Positions 55,398 to 63,900 of a DNA stretch of 64,000 bases are shown here, in pieces. Numbering within the stretch: the stretch's first letter is position 1; each line of letters begins with the position of its first letter. Origin of the DNA: Gilvimarinus algae (GTDB lineage Bacteria > Pseudomonadota > Gammaproteobacteria > Pseudomonadales > Cellvibrionaceae); assembly GCF_030518215.1 (NCBI RefSeq), contig NZ_JAULRT010000035.1, positions 492,833 through 556,832 on the forward strand. The letters run 5' to 3'. Under the pieces are notes generated by a model. It saw only the letters and a list, made by a program, of their open reading frames with translations, made no database searches and was not told the DNA's origin. The translations under genes and the position numbers were made by a program.

Positions 55398-58349
55398 GTG
55401 ACCAAGAGCCCAGAAACTCTGTCATCTGCCCGTCGTTTGATTTCATCCACCTATGTCTCATCCCTGGTGCTGTGCGCCATGGGTGTCGTCGGCATGCCCG
55501 CCCTGGCGCAGGACGATGCCGGTGAAACCTCGTTGGAAGAGATTGTCGTCACTGGCCAGCGAGCCAGCATTCAGTCGGCACAAAACATCAAGCGTGATGC
55601 CGAAGCCATTGTTGACTCTATTGTTGCCGATGACATTGGCAAATTGCCGGATCGCTCAGTCACCGAGACCTTGCAGCGGGTGCCGGGTGTGACCATCGAG
55701 CGCTTTATCTCTATCGGCGACCCTGAGCATTTCTCGGCCGAGGGTAGCGGCGTGGCTGTGCGCGGTATGAAACACGTGCGCAGCGAACTAAACGGCCGCG
55801 ACAGCTTCTCTGCCAGTGGTGGTCGAAGCCTGAGCTTTGAAGATGTCCCCTCTGAACTGATGGCCGGCGTGGACGTGTATAAGAACCCCTCGGCGGATAT
55901 GATTGAAGGCGGTCTGGGCGGCACTGTGGACTTGCGTACCCGTATGCCGTTTGACAGCGATGATCGTTTGATCTCAGGCTCTGTCAGTGTGAACTATGGC
56001 GACTTTATCAAAGAGACAGACCCCTCCGGCTCGCTGCTCTACAGTGATCGCTGGGATACCAGTGCGGGTGAGTTTGGCCTGCTGTTGGATGTCGCCTACT
56101 CTGAAATTTCAACGCGTACCGACGGTATTTTCCTGCGGCCATTTTTCGCTCGCAACGATGTGACAGAAGACGGCAGCACGGCGTGGATTCCGCGCGGCGC
56201 CGATTGGCGCAGCATGGATTTTAATCGTGAGCGCCTGGGCAGCTATGCGGCTTTGCAATGGCGTCCCGATGACACTCAGGAATTTTTCCTGACCGTTTTC
56301 CGCAGTGAATACGACATGCGCTGGGACGAAGACGCCATTTTCGTCTCCAACAGCCCCTGGTCTATTCAACTGTCGGATGACACCGTATTTGATGAAAATG
56401 GTGTCTTCGTCAGTGGTACCTTGAGCAACACCGCTCCGCCATCCTGGGAACCGCAAGTACCGGGCATTCCTTTTGGTGCGGACATTCGTGTGTCCGAGCG
56501 TGAATCCGTGACCACCGATTACGCGGCGGGCTGGAAGTGGGTGCCGACGGATAACTGGGAAATCAGCACCGAGTTTCAATACACCGATTCAACCACCGAC
56601 ACTTTGGACAGTACCGTTGCCACCGGTATCAACCTAGAGTCTCTGACCATTGATATTGGCTCTGAGCCGCCCACCATCACCACCGATGAAGAGTTTTTGG
56701 CCGACCCGACCAATTACTACTGGGCCTTCGCTATGCCGCATGTTGAAGACAGCGAAGCCAACCAGTTTGCCTGGCGCGGAGATTTGGAATACAAATTTTA
56801 CGATTCTGTTGTTAAATCGGTGAAAGTTGGTTTGCGCTATACCGACCGCGAAGCCGACAACATCAACACCGGCTATCACTGGCAAGGGATTTACCAAACC
56901 TGGATGACCACCGATTGGGGTGGCGGCCTGAATGTGAATGAGCTGGGAATGCCTTACATGGCCGATGGCTCGCAAATGACCCTGAACACCTTTGATAATT
57001 TCTTCCGGGGTGATGCCGATCTCACCGGTGTGGTCTGGGCGCCCAATGCCGACATTGCGGCGGGTTATCCCGGCAGCTATGTCGATCTCTACGCGGATGC
57101 TGCAGCCTATGCGGATTCTCTGGGTCACCCATACTCGGCCACTTACGGCGACTATGTATTGCGTGACCCTAATGATGAGCAGTGGGCCAACATCCAAGAA
57201 GAGCAGACCTACAGCGCTTACGGTTTACTGCGTTTTGGGTTTGATGAGTGGGCTATGCCGCTGGACGGTAACATCGGTGTCCGCGTGGTTGAGACAGACT
57301 CTGTCTCGTCAGGCTTTTTGGTGTATCCGAATGTGGCGCCCTTTGGCGATGGTTCTATGGAGCCAGTGCGCGCTGAAAATTCCTACACCAATGTGCTGCC
57401 AAGCTTGAACCTGCGGTTGAGCATTCGTGAAGACCTGGTAGCGCGCTTCGCGGTTTCTAAAGCCATGGCGCGTCCTGAGTTCAGCGAAATGCAGGCCTAC
57501 CAGATCCTGAATGCGGATGTCGATGCCGATACGGGCGGCGTTACTCTGTCTTCCGGTTCGTGGAACAACCCTTATCTGGAGCCGCTTGAGGCGGATCAGA
57601 TGGACCTGTCGCTGGAATGGTACTTCAACGACGCGGGCGGCATGGCGCACATCAACCTGTTCTATAAAGACATTGATGGCATTATTCGCAACCAAACCAT
57701 TGCCGAGCAGTACCCGGATCTCAACGGCACCTTGCAAACGTACTCCGTGACTCGTCCGATCAATGCGGGCACGGCGGAAATTCAGGGTTACGAAATTGGT
57801 TACAGCCAGTTCTTTGACTTTTTGCCAGAGCCGTTTGATGGTTTAGGCTTGCAAGCCAACTACACTTACATCGACAGCTCTACGGATGTCCCCGCGTCTA
57901 TCAGCGCCGATGATGGCTCTCTGATCGCGCCGGTAGACACAGACGGCACCATGATTGAAGGTACCCTGCCGTATGAAGGTCTTTCGGAAAATGCCTTTAA
58001 CCTGGTGGGTATGTTTGAAAAAGGCCGTATTTCTGCGCGTCTGGCCTGGAGCTGGCGCGACGAGTACTTGATGTCGATCGGGCCCAATGGTTTTAACGGC
58101 ACCGATGGGGGTGTTGGCACCAACCAGAGCGTCGCCTGGAAACTGCCGGTATGGAGTGATGCCACAGGTCAGTTGGACGGTTCAATCTTCTACGACATCA
58201 ATGACAACTTTACCATTGGTCTTGAAGCCAACAACCTCACCAATGAGCAGACCCGTACCATCATGAAACAAAATGGCGCCGGTGATCACTACGCCTCATA
58301 CTTTGTGAATGATACCCGCTACGCGTTAACGCTCCGCGCCAGCTTTTAA
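55398..58349 (+). CDS. TonB-dependent receptor, carbohydrate-type
   Basis: 983 residues from a GTG at 55398 with GAGGAG 6 nt upstream. A signal peptide (ends near ALAQ) is followed by a TonB box (LEEIVVTGQR), a plug domain (SIVADDIGKLPDRSVTETLQRVPGVTIERF... DLRTRMPF) and a long outer-membrane barrel ending in a terminal Phe (LTLRASF). It belongs to the TonB_Xanth_Caul-like group used for large glycan fragments in plant- or alga-degrading bacteria. Next to a GH95 enzyme, import of fucose-containing oligosaccharides is likely. It is followed by a strong terminator. Confidence 0.93.
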   Translation: MTKSPETLSSARRLISSTYVSSLVLCAMGVVGMPALAQDDAGETSLEEIVVTGQRASIQSAQNIKRDAEAIVDSIVADDIGKLPDRSVTETLQRVPGVTIERFISIGDPEHFSAEGSGVAVRGMKHVRSELNGRDSFSASGGRSLSFEDVPSELMAGVDVYKNPSADMIEGGLGGTVDLRTRMPFDSDDRLISGSVSVNYGDFIKETDPSGSLLYSDRWDTSAGEFGLLLDVAYSEISTRTDGIFLRPFFARNDVTEDGSTAWIPRGADWRSMDFNRERLGSYAALQWRPDDTQEFFLTVFRSEYDMRWDEDAIFVSNSPWSIQLSDDTVFDENGVFVSGTLSNTAPPSWEPQVPGIPFGADIRVSERESVTTDYAAGWKWVPTDNWEISTEFQYTDSTTDTLDSTVATGINLESLTIDIGSEPPTITTDEEFLADPTNYYWAFAMPHVEDSEANQFAWRGDLEYKFYDSVVKSVKVGLRYTDREADNINTGYHWQGIYQTWMTTDWGGGLNVNELGMPYMADGSQMTLNTFDNFFRGDADLTGVVWAPNADIAAGYPGSYVDLYADAAAYADSLGHPYSATYGDYVLRDPNDEQWANIQEEQTYSAYGLLRFGFDEWAMPLDGNIGVRVVETDSVSSGFLVYPNVAPFGDGSMEPVRAENSYTNVLPSLNLRLSIREDLVARFAVSKAMARPEFSEMQAYQILNADVDADTGGVTLSSGSWNNPYLEPLEADQMDLSLEWYFNDAGGMAHINLFYKDIDGIIRNQTIAEQYPDLNGTLQTYSVTRPINAGTAEIQGYEIGYSQFFDFLPEPFDGLGLQANYTYIDSSTDVPASISADDGSLIAPVDTDGTMIEGTLPYEGLSENAFNLVGMFEKGRISARLAWSWRDEYLMSIGPNGFNGTDGGVGTNQSVAWKLPVWSDATGQLDGSIFYDINDNFTIGLEANNLTNEQTRTIMKQNGAGDHYASYFVNDTRYALTLRASF

Positions 58350-58358
58350 GGCTGTTGC

Positions 58359-58384
58359 CCCGCCCGGGCCATGCGCCGGGCGGG
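58359..58384. other. GC-rich inverted repeat behind the receptor gene
   Basis: Perfect 9-bp arms CCCGCCCGG/CCGGGCGGG with an 8-nt loop, 10 nt after the receptor stop. No T-run, so it probably shields the mRNA 3' end ahead of the true terminator. Confidence 0.5.
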
Positions 58385-58429
58385 AAGATCTTGCGATAGC
58401 GTTTTAATGGAGTTTTTTGCATAGCTTGG

Positions 58430-58460
58430 CCCCGCCGCCGACAGGTGGCGGGGCTTTTTT
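58430..58460 (+). terminator. intrinsic terminator for the TonB-dependent receptor
   Basis: Stem CCCCGCCGCC/GGTGGCGGGG (one G-T wobble), 4-nt loop, then C and six T residues. It lies 80 nt after the stop. Strong canonical form. Confidence 0.88.
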
Positions 58461-58654
58461 GTGCAAGCGTATAAAAGTTGTCGAGCTGTATGGCGGTAAA
58501 ACCAAAGTGGCGGCGCCGCTCCTTACTCACTCTACACTCGCGCCGGTATAGCCTATGCGCTAGGCAGGTTCTGGCACTCTACTCAGCCGTTTATTACTCA
58601 GTCACTTTGCAAAGGACTCTAGCGTACCGGTATGCCGTTTTAACGAAAAACCAT

Positions 58655-58683
58655 TTGCCTTGGCCAAATGTTTACGCTATAAA
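58655..58683 (+). promoter_or_regulatory. sigma70-like promoter of the candidate RNA
   Basis: TTGCCT, exactly 17 nt, TATAAA: 4 of 6 and 5 of 6 matches to consensus. The start would be near 58690, giving a transcript of about 230 nt up to the terminator at 58922. Confidence 0.5.
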
Positions 58684-58689
58684 GTAAAT

Positions 58690-58922
58690 CATATATAAAA
58701 ATATTTTCGCTTATGGTTTTCGCCTTTGGGAGAGCAAACCCTCAAGAGTTCTTAACTTGCCGGCAGAGCTCGGCAAATCAACCCGTTCTGATGAGAGTCA
58801 GAAAGTAGTAAGCGCTTTGCGCTCTCCTAACCCGCGATTGAGCAATCGCGACTGCATGAGCTGATGCTTTGCATCATTGCGGCGGCGCCGCCCGCGCTTG
58901 CGTCGGGCGCGCCGCATTTTTT
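58690..58922 (+). ncRNA. candidate hairpin-rich small RNA or acnA leader
   Basis: No good ORF, but four consecutive stem-loops: AGCGC/GCGCT (58811-58823, TTT loop), CGCGATTG/CAATCGCG (58833-58850), TGATGC/GCATCA (58862-58876, TTT loop), and a long GC stem (58882-58915) ending in six T residues. A promoter-like pair lies just upstream. The span could be a free small RNA or a terminated leader controlling acnA, whose start lies 155 nt beyond. No known RNA family is recognised. Confidence 0.4.
58882..58922 (+). terminator. intrinsic terminator ending the candidate RNA
   Basis: Arms 58882-58894 and 58904-58915 (GCGGCGC-C-GCCCG against CGGGCGCGCCGC, one bulged C at 58889), 9-nt loop that can pair further, then A and six T residues (58917-58922). 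Confidence 0.8.
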
Positions 58923-59077
58923 CGCTCATTCCAAAATTTACAAAACCTATCGACTTCATGGCCCCTTTTCCCAGCTTTTGGCCTACTCTAGGGGGTACAT
59001 CCGTGAAGGCGTAGACCTTGCTTATAAAATGCAAAGGCATCATCGCCCAACCGACTAGCCAAAAAGGGGAGGTATTT

Positions 59078-61813
59078 GTGAGCGACAGTTTTCAGGCCAA
59101 ATCGACGTTAACGGTGAACGGTGAGGACTACACCTACTACCGGCTGGACGCACTGGCAGAGCAGTACAACCTGGACCGCTTGCCCTACTGTTTAAAGATT
59201 CTGCTGGAGAATCTGTTGCGCAAAGAAGACGGCAAAAACGTCAGCAGCGACGACATCCATACCCTGTGCCGCTGGCAGGGCTCAGACAAAGCCTCCGAGC
59301 AGGTCAACTTTACCCCCGCGCGGGTTGTGCTGCAGGACTTTACCGGCGTGCCTGCGGTGGTGGATCTGGCGGCCATGCGCGCGGCCATGCGCCAGCTCAA
59401 GGGCGACCCGGCCAAGATCAACCCCCTGGGGGCAGTGGATTTGGTGATCGACCACTCGGTGATGGTGGATTACTACGGCAACCCCGACTCTCTGGCCAAG
59501 AACACCGAAAAGGAGTTTGAGCGCAATAACGAGCGCTACCAGTTCTTGCGCTGGGGCCAGCAGGCGTTTTCCAACTTTCGCGTGGTGCCGCCTGGCACGG
59601 GCATTGTCCATCAGGTGAATCTCGAATACCTGGCCAAGGCCGTGCTGGTGGAAGAGAAAAACGGCGAGCGTGTCGCTCTGCCGGACACCCTGGTGGGAAC
59701 GGATTCCCACACCACCATGATCAACGGCCTGGGTGTGCTCGGCTGGGGTGTGGGCGGCATTGAGGCCGAGGCGGCCATGCTCGGCCAGCCCATTACCATG
59801 CTGATCCCCGAGGTGGTGGGCTTTGAGCTCAAAGGCGAGCTGCCGCCCTCGGCCACCGCGACCGATCTGGTGCTGACAGTCACCCAAATGCTCCGCCAGC
59901 GCGGCGTTGTGGGTAAGTTTGTTGAGTTTTACGGCGCTGGCCTGTCCAAGCTGCCTCTGGCCGACCGCGCCACCATTGCCAATATGGCGCCCGAGTACGG
60001 CGCGACCTGCGGCATCTTCCCCATCGACGATGAGACCCTAAACTACATGACCCTGACCGGGCGCGATCAGGCGCAGGTTGACCTGGTGGAAGCCTACGCC
60101 AAAGCCCAGGGGCTGTGGCGCAGCGACGACGACCCGGTGGCCGATTACAGCGATACCCTGCATCTGGATCTCGGCGACGTCGTGCCGAGCCTTGCGGGGC
60201 CAAAACGCCCGCAGGATCGTATCGCCCTGACCGACGCCAAAGCCGAGTTCGACGCCCTGCTGGCGCAAGAGCTTAAAGACCAGGGCAATGTGGTGGCCAG
60301 TACCGACGACTCGCGCTTTGCCGGCGAGGGCGGCCAGACCGCCATCGACAACACCAACCCCCATGAGCGCGGCGCGGTGCCGGTGGAAATGAACGGCGAG
60401 AACTTTTTACTGGAACACGGCGCTGTGGTCATCGCCGCTATCACCTCCTGCACCAACACCTCCAACCCGGCCGTGCTGGTCGCGGCGGGCCTGGTGGCCA
60501 AAAAAGCCCACGAGCTGGGCCTGAACACCAAGCCCTGGGTGAAAACCTCCTTTGCGCCTGGCTCGCAAGTGGTGCCTGCCTATATGGAAAACGCCGGCTT
60601 GCTGGAGCCGCTGGCCGAGCTGGGTTTTGATATTGTCGGCTTTGGTTGTACCACTTGTATTGGCAACTCCGGCCCTCTGCCGCCGCCGGTGCAAAACGCT
60701 GTGCGCGCCGGCGATTTGCTGGTGGCCGGAGTGCTCTCGGGCAATCGCAACTTTGAGGGGCGCATTCACCAGGATGTGCGGGCCAACTACCTGGCATCGC
60801 CGCCGCTGGTGGTGGCCTATGCACTGGCCGGCAATATGAATGTGGACTTGCTCAAAGAGCCGCTCGGGCAGAGCAACAAAGGCGAGCCCGTGTATCTTAA
60901 GGACATCTGGCCCTCGCCCAAAGAAGTGGCCGATACCATCGCCGGCGCCATGACCGAGGGCATCTACGCCGAGAAATACTCCGATGTGTTCAAGGGCACT
61001 GAGGCCTGGCAGCAGTTACCGGTGCCGGCCGATGAAATTTACTCCTGGCCCGAATCCACCTACGTGAAAAAGCCGCCGTACTTCGACGGCATGACCATGG
61101 ATCTGCCCGAAAGCAAACCCATTACCGGCGCACGCTGCCTGGTGAAGGTCGGCGACTCCATCACCACAGACCACATCTCCCCGGCCGGTGCCATCAAACC
61201 CGACAGCCCGGCGGGGCAGTACCTACGGGAAAAAGGCGTAGAGCCCGCCGACTTCAACAGCTACGGCTCGCGCCGTGGTAACGATGACGTCATGGTGCGC
61301 GGCACCTTTGCCAACGTGCGCCTGAAAAACCAAATGGCGCCCGGCACCGAAGGCGGTTGGACCACCTACCTGCCCACCGATGAGCAAATGAGCATCTATG
61401 ATGCCTCGCAAAAATACCAAGCGGATAACACACCATTGATTGTGTTGGCGGGCAAAGAGTACGGTACTGGCTCCAGCCGCGATTGGGCCGCCAAAGGCAC
61501 GAACCTGCTGGGCATTAAAGCGGTCATTGCCGAGAGCTTTGAACGCATTCACCGCTCAAACCTGGTGGGCTTTGGCGTCTTGCCGCTGCAGTTTAAAGAC
61601 GGCGAATCCTATGAATCTCTCGGGCTCGACGGCACCGAGCAATTCGACTTTGAGCCGGTAGAGGGCGAACCAAAAGCGCTGCGCATTAGCGCCAGCAAAG
61701 AGGGCAAGGATACCGAGTTTGAAGTGCAAGTACGCATCGACACCGCTGTGGAGTGGGAGTACTACCGCCACGGCGGTATTTTGCACTATGTGCTGCGCCA
61801 GCTGGCGGCTTAA
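59078..61813 (+). CDS. acnA: aconitate hydratase A
   Basis: 911 residues from the GTG at 59078 with AGGGGAGG 5 nt upstream; a longer frame to 59018 lacks a ribosome site. The 4Fe-4S cluster cysteines are Cys458 (TSCTNTSNP), Cys524 and Cys527 ([14 protein letters not shown]). The IRP/AcnA layout shows [20 protein letters not shown] and, in the swivelling fourth domain, [13 protein letters not shown]. It converts citrate to isocitrate in the TCA cycle; the cluster also makes it sensitive to iron and oxidants. An imperfect 16-bp hairpin ends its transcript and abuts intI. Confidence 0.97.
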   Translation: MSDSFQAKSTLTVNGEDYTYYRLDALAEQYNLDRLPYCLKILLENLLRKEDGKNVSSDDIHTLCRWQGSDKASEQVNFTPARVVLQDFTGVPAVVDLAAMRAAMRQLKGDPAKINPLGAVDLVIDHSVMVDYYGNPDSLAKNTEKEFERNNERYQFLRWGQQAFSNFRVVPPGTGIVHQVNLEYLAKAVLVEEKNGERVALPDTLVGTDSHTTMINGLGVLGWGVGGIEAEAAMLGQPITMLIPEVVGFELKGELPPSATATDLVLTVTQMLRQRGVVGKFVEFYGAGLSKLPLADRATIANMAPEYGATCGIFPIDDETLNYMTLTGRDQAQVDLVEAYAKAQGLWRSDDDPVADYSDTLHLDLGDVVPSLAGPKRPQDRIALTDAKAEFDALLAQELKDQGNVVASTDDSRFAGEGGQTAIDNTNPHERGAVPVEMNGENFLLEHGAVVIAAITSCTNTSNPAVLVAAGLVAKKAHELGLNTKPWVKTSFAPGSQVVPAYMENAGLLEPLAELGFDIVGFGCTTCIGNSGPLPPPVQNAVRAGDLLVAGVLSGNRNFEGRIHQDVRANYLASPPLVVAYALAGNMNVDLLKEPLGQSNKGEPVYLKDIWPSPKEVADTIAGAMTEGIYAEKYSDVFKGTEAWQQLPVPADEIYSWPESTYVKKPPYFDGMTMDLPESKPITGARCLVKVGDSITTDHISPAGAIKPDSPAGQYLREKGVEPADFNSYGSRRGNDDVMVRGTFANVRLKNQMAPGTEGGWTTYLPTDEQMSIYDASQKYQADNTPLIVLAGKEYGTGSSRDWAAKGTNLLGIKAVIAESFERIHRSNLVGFGVLPLQFKDGESYESLGLDGTEQFDFEPVEGEPKALRISASKEGKDTEFEVQVRIDTAVEWEYYRHGGILHYVLRQLAA

Positions 61814-61830
61814 ATTCCTACTTGCCCCGC

Positions 61831-61866
61831 ACTCCGTTCGCAACGCTTAGGCGTAGCGAGCGGAGT
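61831..61866. terminator. long hairpin between convergent acnA and intI
   Basis: Arms 61831-61846 and 61851-61866: 16 paired positions with one A-A mismatch and one T-G wobble, loop TTAG. The loop contains the intI stop. It may act as a bidirectional terminator, although no T-run follows. Its edge marks the boundary between core genome and integron. Confidence 0.55.
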
Positions 61867-62866
61867 TCTCTTGTACGGCATCAAATGGGCTGACCACGCC
61901 CAGCTTTCCGCTTTTGACAACGTGGGTGTAGATTTCAGTGGTCTTCAGGTCTGTGTGACCCAGCAAACTCTGAATGGTCCGTAAATCGTAGCCTCGCTCC
62001 AACAAGCGAGTGGCAAAAGAGTGGCGAAAGGTATGACAGGTGACGTGTTTTGCAATACCGCTGGCTTGAAGGCACTGTCGAAGGTGCTTTGTAACGGCAG
62101 TTGCGTGCAAATGATGCCGCCGGGTAACCCCCGTTCGGGGGCAGGGGCCAGGTCGTGAGGCCGGAAATAGATATTGCCACTTCGTCTGTGAGGCGGCGCT
62201 AGGGTACTTTCGCGCGAGAGCATCGGGCAAAAAGACCTCGCCAAGACCCGAGCTCAAATCCCGCTCGTGAAGGGTTGCGACCCAGTTCATTTGTTGGCGA
62301 ATGCTATGAATCAAACCACCCGGAAGCACGGTAGTGCGATCTTTGCCACCCTTACCATGGCGCACCGTGAGGATTAGATTTTCCATATCGATATCCAGAA
62401 GACGCAGAGACAAACACTCGGCCTGGCGAAGGCCCGAGCCATACATTAATGCAAACATCAAACGGTAGGGCTGGGTTGCCATGTCAATCAGTCGCCGAGC
62501 CTCAGCAGTGGATAACACTGTGGGAATGCGCTGCCTGGTTTTTGCGTGCTGGAAGTCGAGGTTTTCCAGGGGACGGCGTAAGAATTGCCGATACAAAAAT
62601 ACCACAGCGTTGAGTGCAACCTTCTGAGTAGCTATTGAATTGTGACGACTATTGGCCAAGTGAGTTAGCCAAGCCTCCACATGTGACTCATTCATAGCCA
62701 GCGGGTGAGCGCAACCGTGAAAACGGATAAAGTTTAGTATCCAATGTATATAGGTTTTTTCGGTTTGGTATGACAGCTGGCGAAAGCGAATAAACGCCCG
62801 AAGTTGATCGACAAAGCGCGTGGGTTTCGCGGGCACATAAACAGGTATATCAGAGGGCTCTTCCAT
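61847..62866 (-). CDS. intI: integron integrase IntI
   Basis: 339 residues from the ATG at 62866, with GGGAGAAG 6 nt upstream. Tyrosine recombinase catalytic residues: Arg147 (GSGLRQAE), Lys175 (GKGGKDR), His278 and Arg281 (CHTFRHSF), His304 and Tyr313 (TEIYTHV). The diagnostic extra segment of integron integrases, LPDALARKYPSAASQTKWQY, is at about residues 213-232, followed by LFPASRPGPCPRTGVTRRHH. It recombines attI and attC sites to insert or excise gene cassettes. It is intact and oriented away from the cassette region, as in typical integrons. Confidence 0.97.
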   Translation of the reverse strand: MEEPSDIPVYVPAKPTRFVDQLRAFIRFRQLSYQTEKTYIHWILNFIRFHGCAHPLAMNESHVEAWLTHLANSRHNSIATQKVALNAVVFLYRQFLRRPLENLDFQHAKTRQRIPTVLSTAEARRLIDMATQPYRLMFALMYGSGLRQAECLSLRLLDIDMENLILTVRHGKGGKDRTTVLPGGLIHSIRQQMNWVATLHERDLSSGLGEVFLPDALARKYPSAASQTKWQYLFPASRPGPCPRTGVTRRHHLHATAVTKHLRQCLQASGIAKHVTCHTFRHSFATRLLERGYDLRTIQSLLGHTDLKTTEIYTHVVKSGKLGVVSPFDAVQENSARYA

Positions 62867-62884
62867 TAACTTCTCCCAGATAAG

Positions 62885-62900
62885 CTGTATTTATGTACAC
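62885..62900 (-). promoter_or_regulatory. LexA-box-like site before intI
   Basis: CTGTATTTATGTACAC matches the SOS consensus CTGTATATATATACAG at 13 of 16 positions, including CTGT and the ACA of the second half. It lies 18 nt upstream of the intI ATG, where LexA sites control many integron integrases. This suggests induction by DNA damage. Confidence 0.6.
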
Positions 62901-63017
62901 CTAGAAGCTGGTATTCACTCTGTCAAAACCGCTTTTCATAGTGCACAAGGTGGATTTAAGTGCCATATCAAAATCGCTTCTGATAAATCTCTGCAAAATC
63001 AGTAAGTTGGATAAAGC

Positions 63018-63046
63018 TTGTCCTGTGTGAAAATATCGAATAAAGT
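63018..63046 (+). promoter_or_regulatory. possible cassette promoter Pc
   Basis: TTGTCC, a 17-nt spacer and TAAAGT (4 of 6 each) pointing toward the cassette, about 160 nt before the attI core. Low confidence. Confidence 0.3.
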
Positions 63047-63204
63047 CAGAATTACACAGAATCAGGCTTGCTTTCCCCCTGACAAGGAGATGTCGAAAGT
63101 CACTTCTTTTCTTTTTAAAACAGACGCCTACGGCAATTTCCTCAATTCAGTTCTAGGGGAGTTACATTGCCGCGGGGAATTTTACTTAGGCTTTTGAATT
63201 AGCT

Positions 63205-63211
63205 GTTAGGC
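63205..63211 (+). other. attI-type recombination core site GTTAGGC
   Basis: GTTAGGC fits the GTTRRRY core cut by IntI between G63205 and T63206. It lies in front of the first cassette and is the exact complement of the GCCTAAC at 63860, as expected for the two ends of one cassette. Confidence 0.75.
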
Positions 63212-63866
63212 TAAACGAGCTATCGATCAAGGAACCTTTTTATGGCTCAAAAAAATGAATATGAAGGCGAAGCCCCTCTATCGATGTATTTGGCCTATGA
63301 ATATTTGCCTCTTGGTCAGCAAGCAAAGATTCTAGAAGCGATAGATGGTGTCTATAAAACTATTCTGAGGGATCAGCTTAATTCTTGGTATTGGGTGGAT
63401 TGGGTTCTATTAAGTAGAAGGCGATATCCCATTTATCACCCTGGTGCAGATGACTTCTTTGGACCCCATTTGTGTATTGTCTCTGCGCACACAGGAAACT
63501 CAATAAATTTTAAATTTGATCATGAAAGGAAGGTATTCCCTAGGTTATCAGCTTCAGGTGACGACATTGATGTTTATATCCCGCCCTGGACTGCCGCGGT
63601 GTTTTTAACGGGCGCTGTATTAACTGGTGGGCTGAATGCCTATGGTGAGTATCTCGATATAAAGCAGAAGCATATTGATATCGAACGATCCCAATTAGAG
63701 CTTGACCGACTAAAAGACGAATCCAGTCCTGAACACAATCAAATTCAAATATATTTAAATCAGTTTAAGTACGAAATTAATCAGCAGAACATTACAGACG
63801 TAAAAATCAACAATATTTCGCTAAAGTCGTCTGGCAATGAAGCTTCCAGGCAAAGATGAGCCTAAC
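63206..63866 (+). mobile_element. first integron gene cassette
   Basis: It runs from the cut core site to at least the left core of its attC site. It contains one gene (63242-63859) with the short leader and stop-to-attC spacing typical of cassettes. The base composition is clearly more AT-rich than acnA, which supports separate origin. Its true right end is not visible because the attC is broken. Confidence 0.75.
63242..63859 (+). CDS. cassette-encoded membrane protein of unknown function
   Basis: 205 residues from the ATG at 63242 with AAGGA about 8 nt upstream. The N-terminal half is soluble (QQAKILEAIDGVYKTILRDQLNSWYWVDWVLL, then LCIVSAHTGNSINFKF). One hydrophobic helix is at about residues 113-133 (IPPWTAAVFLTGAVLTGGL). 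A charged, probably coiled-coil region follows (YLDIKQKHIDIERSQLELDRLKDES), then an Asn-rich end. Soluble-helix-coiled-coil order is common among small conflict or defence proteins, but no family is recognised. Codon use is AT-rich unlike the neighbours, consistent with acquisition by the integron. Confidence 0.8.
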   Translation: MAQKNEYEGEAPLSMYLAYEYLPLGQQAKILEAIDGVYKTILRDQLNSWYWVDWVLLSRRRYPIYHPGADDFFGPHLCIVSAHTGNSINFKFDHERKVFPRLSASGDDIDVYIPPWTAAVFLTGAVLTGGLNAYGEYLDIKQKHIDIERSQLELDRLKDESSPEHNQIQIYLNQFKYEINQQNITDVKINNISLKSSGNEASRQR

Positions 63867-63870
63867 AAGC
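63860..63870 (+). other. left half of an attC site, interrupted
   Basis: GCCTAACAAGC begins with a perfect RYYYAAC core directly after the cassette stop codon. The matching right half ending in GTTRRRY is not found in the remaining 130 nt. A transposase-coding region starts within 35 nt, so the site is probably split by an insertion sequence. Confidence 0.6.
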
Positions 63871-63900
63871 GACTGTGGTTCAACCCGTAGCTAAAAATAA

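Larger units (their letters stand above)
58350..59077. other. long non-coding region between receptor gene and acnA
   Basis: 728 nt. It holds, in order, a GC hairpin (58359-58384), an intrinsic terminator (58430-58460), about 190 nt without clear features, a promoter-like pair (58655-58683), a hairpin series ending in a second T-tailed hairpin (58922), and an AT-rich stretch with TATAAAAT (59023-59030) as a possible -10 for acnA. No convincing protein gene. Confidence 0.6.
62867..63204. other. attI region and cassette promoter region
   Basis: About 340 nt between intI and the recombination core. It should hold the intI promoter, the integrase-binding part of attI and the cassette promoter Pc. 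It is more AT-rich than the flanking genes. The only identified elements are the LexA-like site and the possible Pc at 63018-63046. Confidence 0.55.

Noticed and set aside
58713..58808. 31-codon ORF inside the candidate RNA
   Set aside because: No ribosome site, no hydrophobic or conserved feature, and it runs into the hairpin series.
58923..59077. Known riboswitch upstream of acnA
   Set aside because: No recognised aptamer core could be identified by eye.
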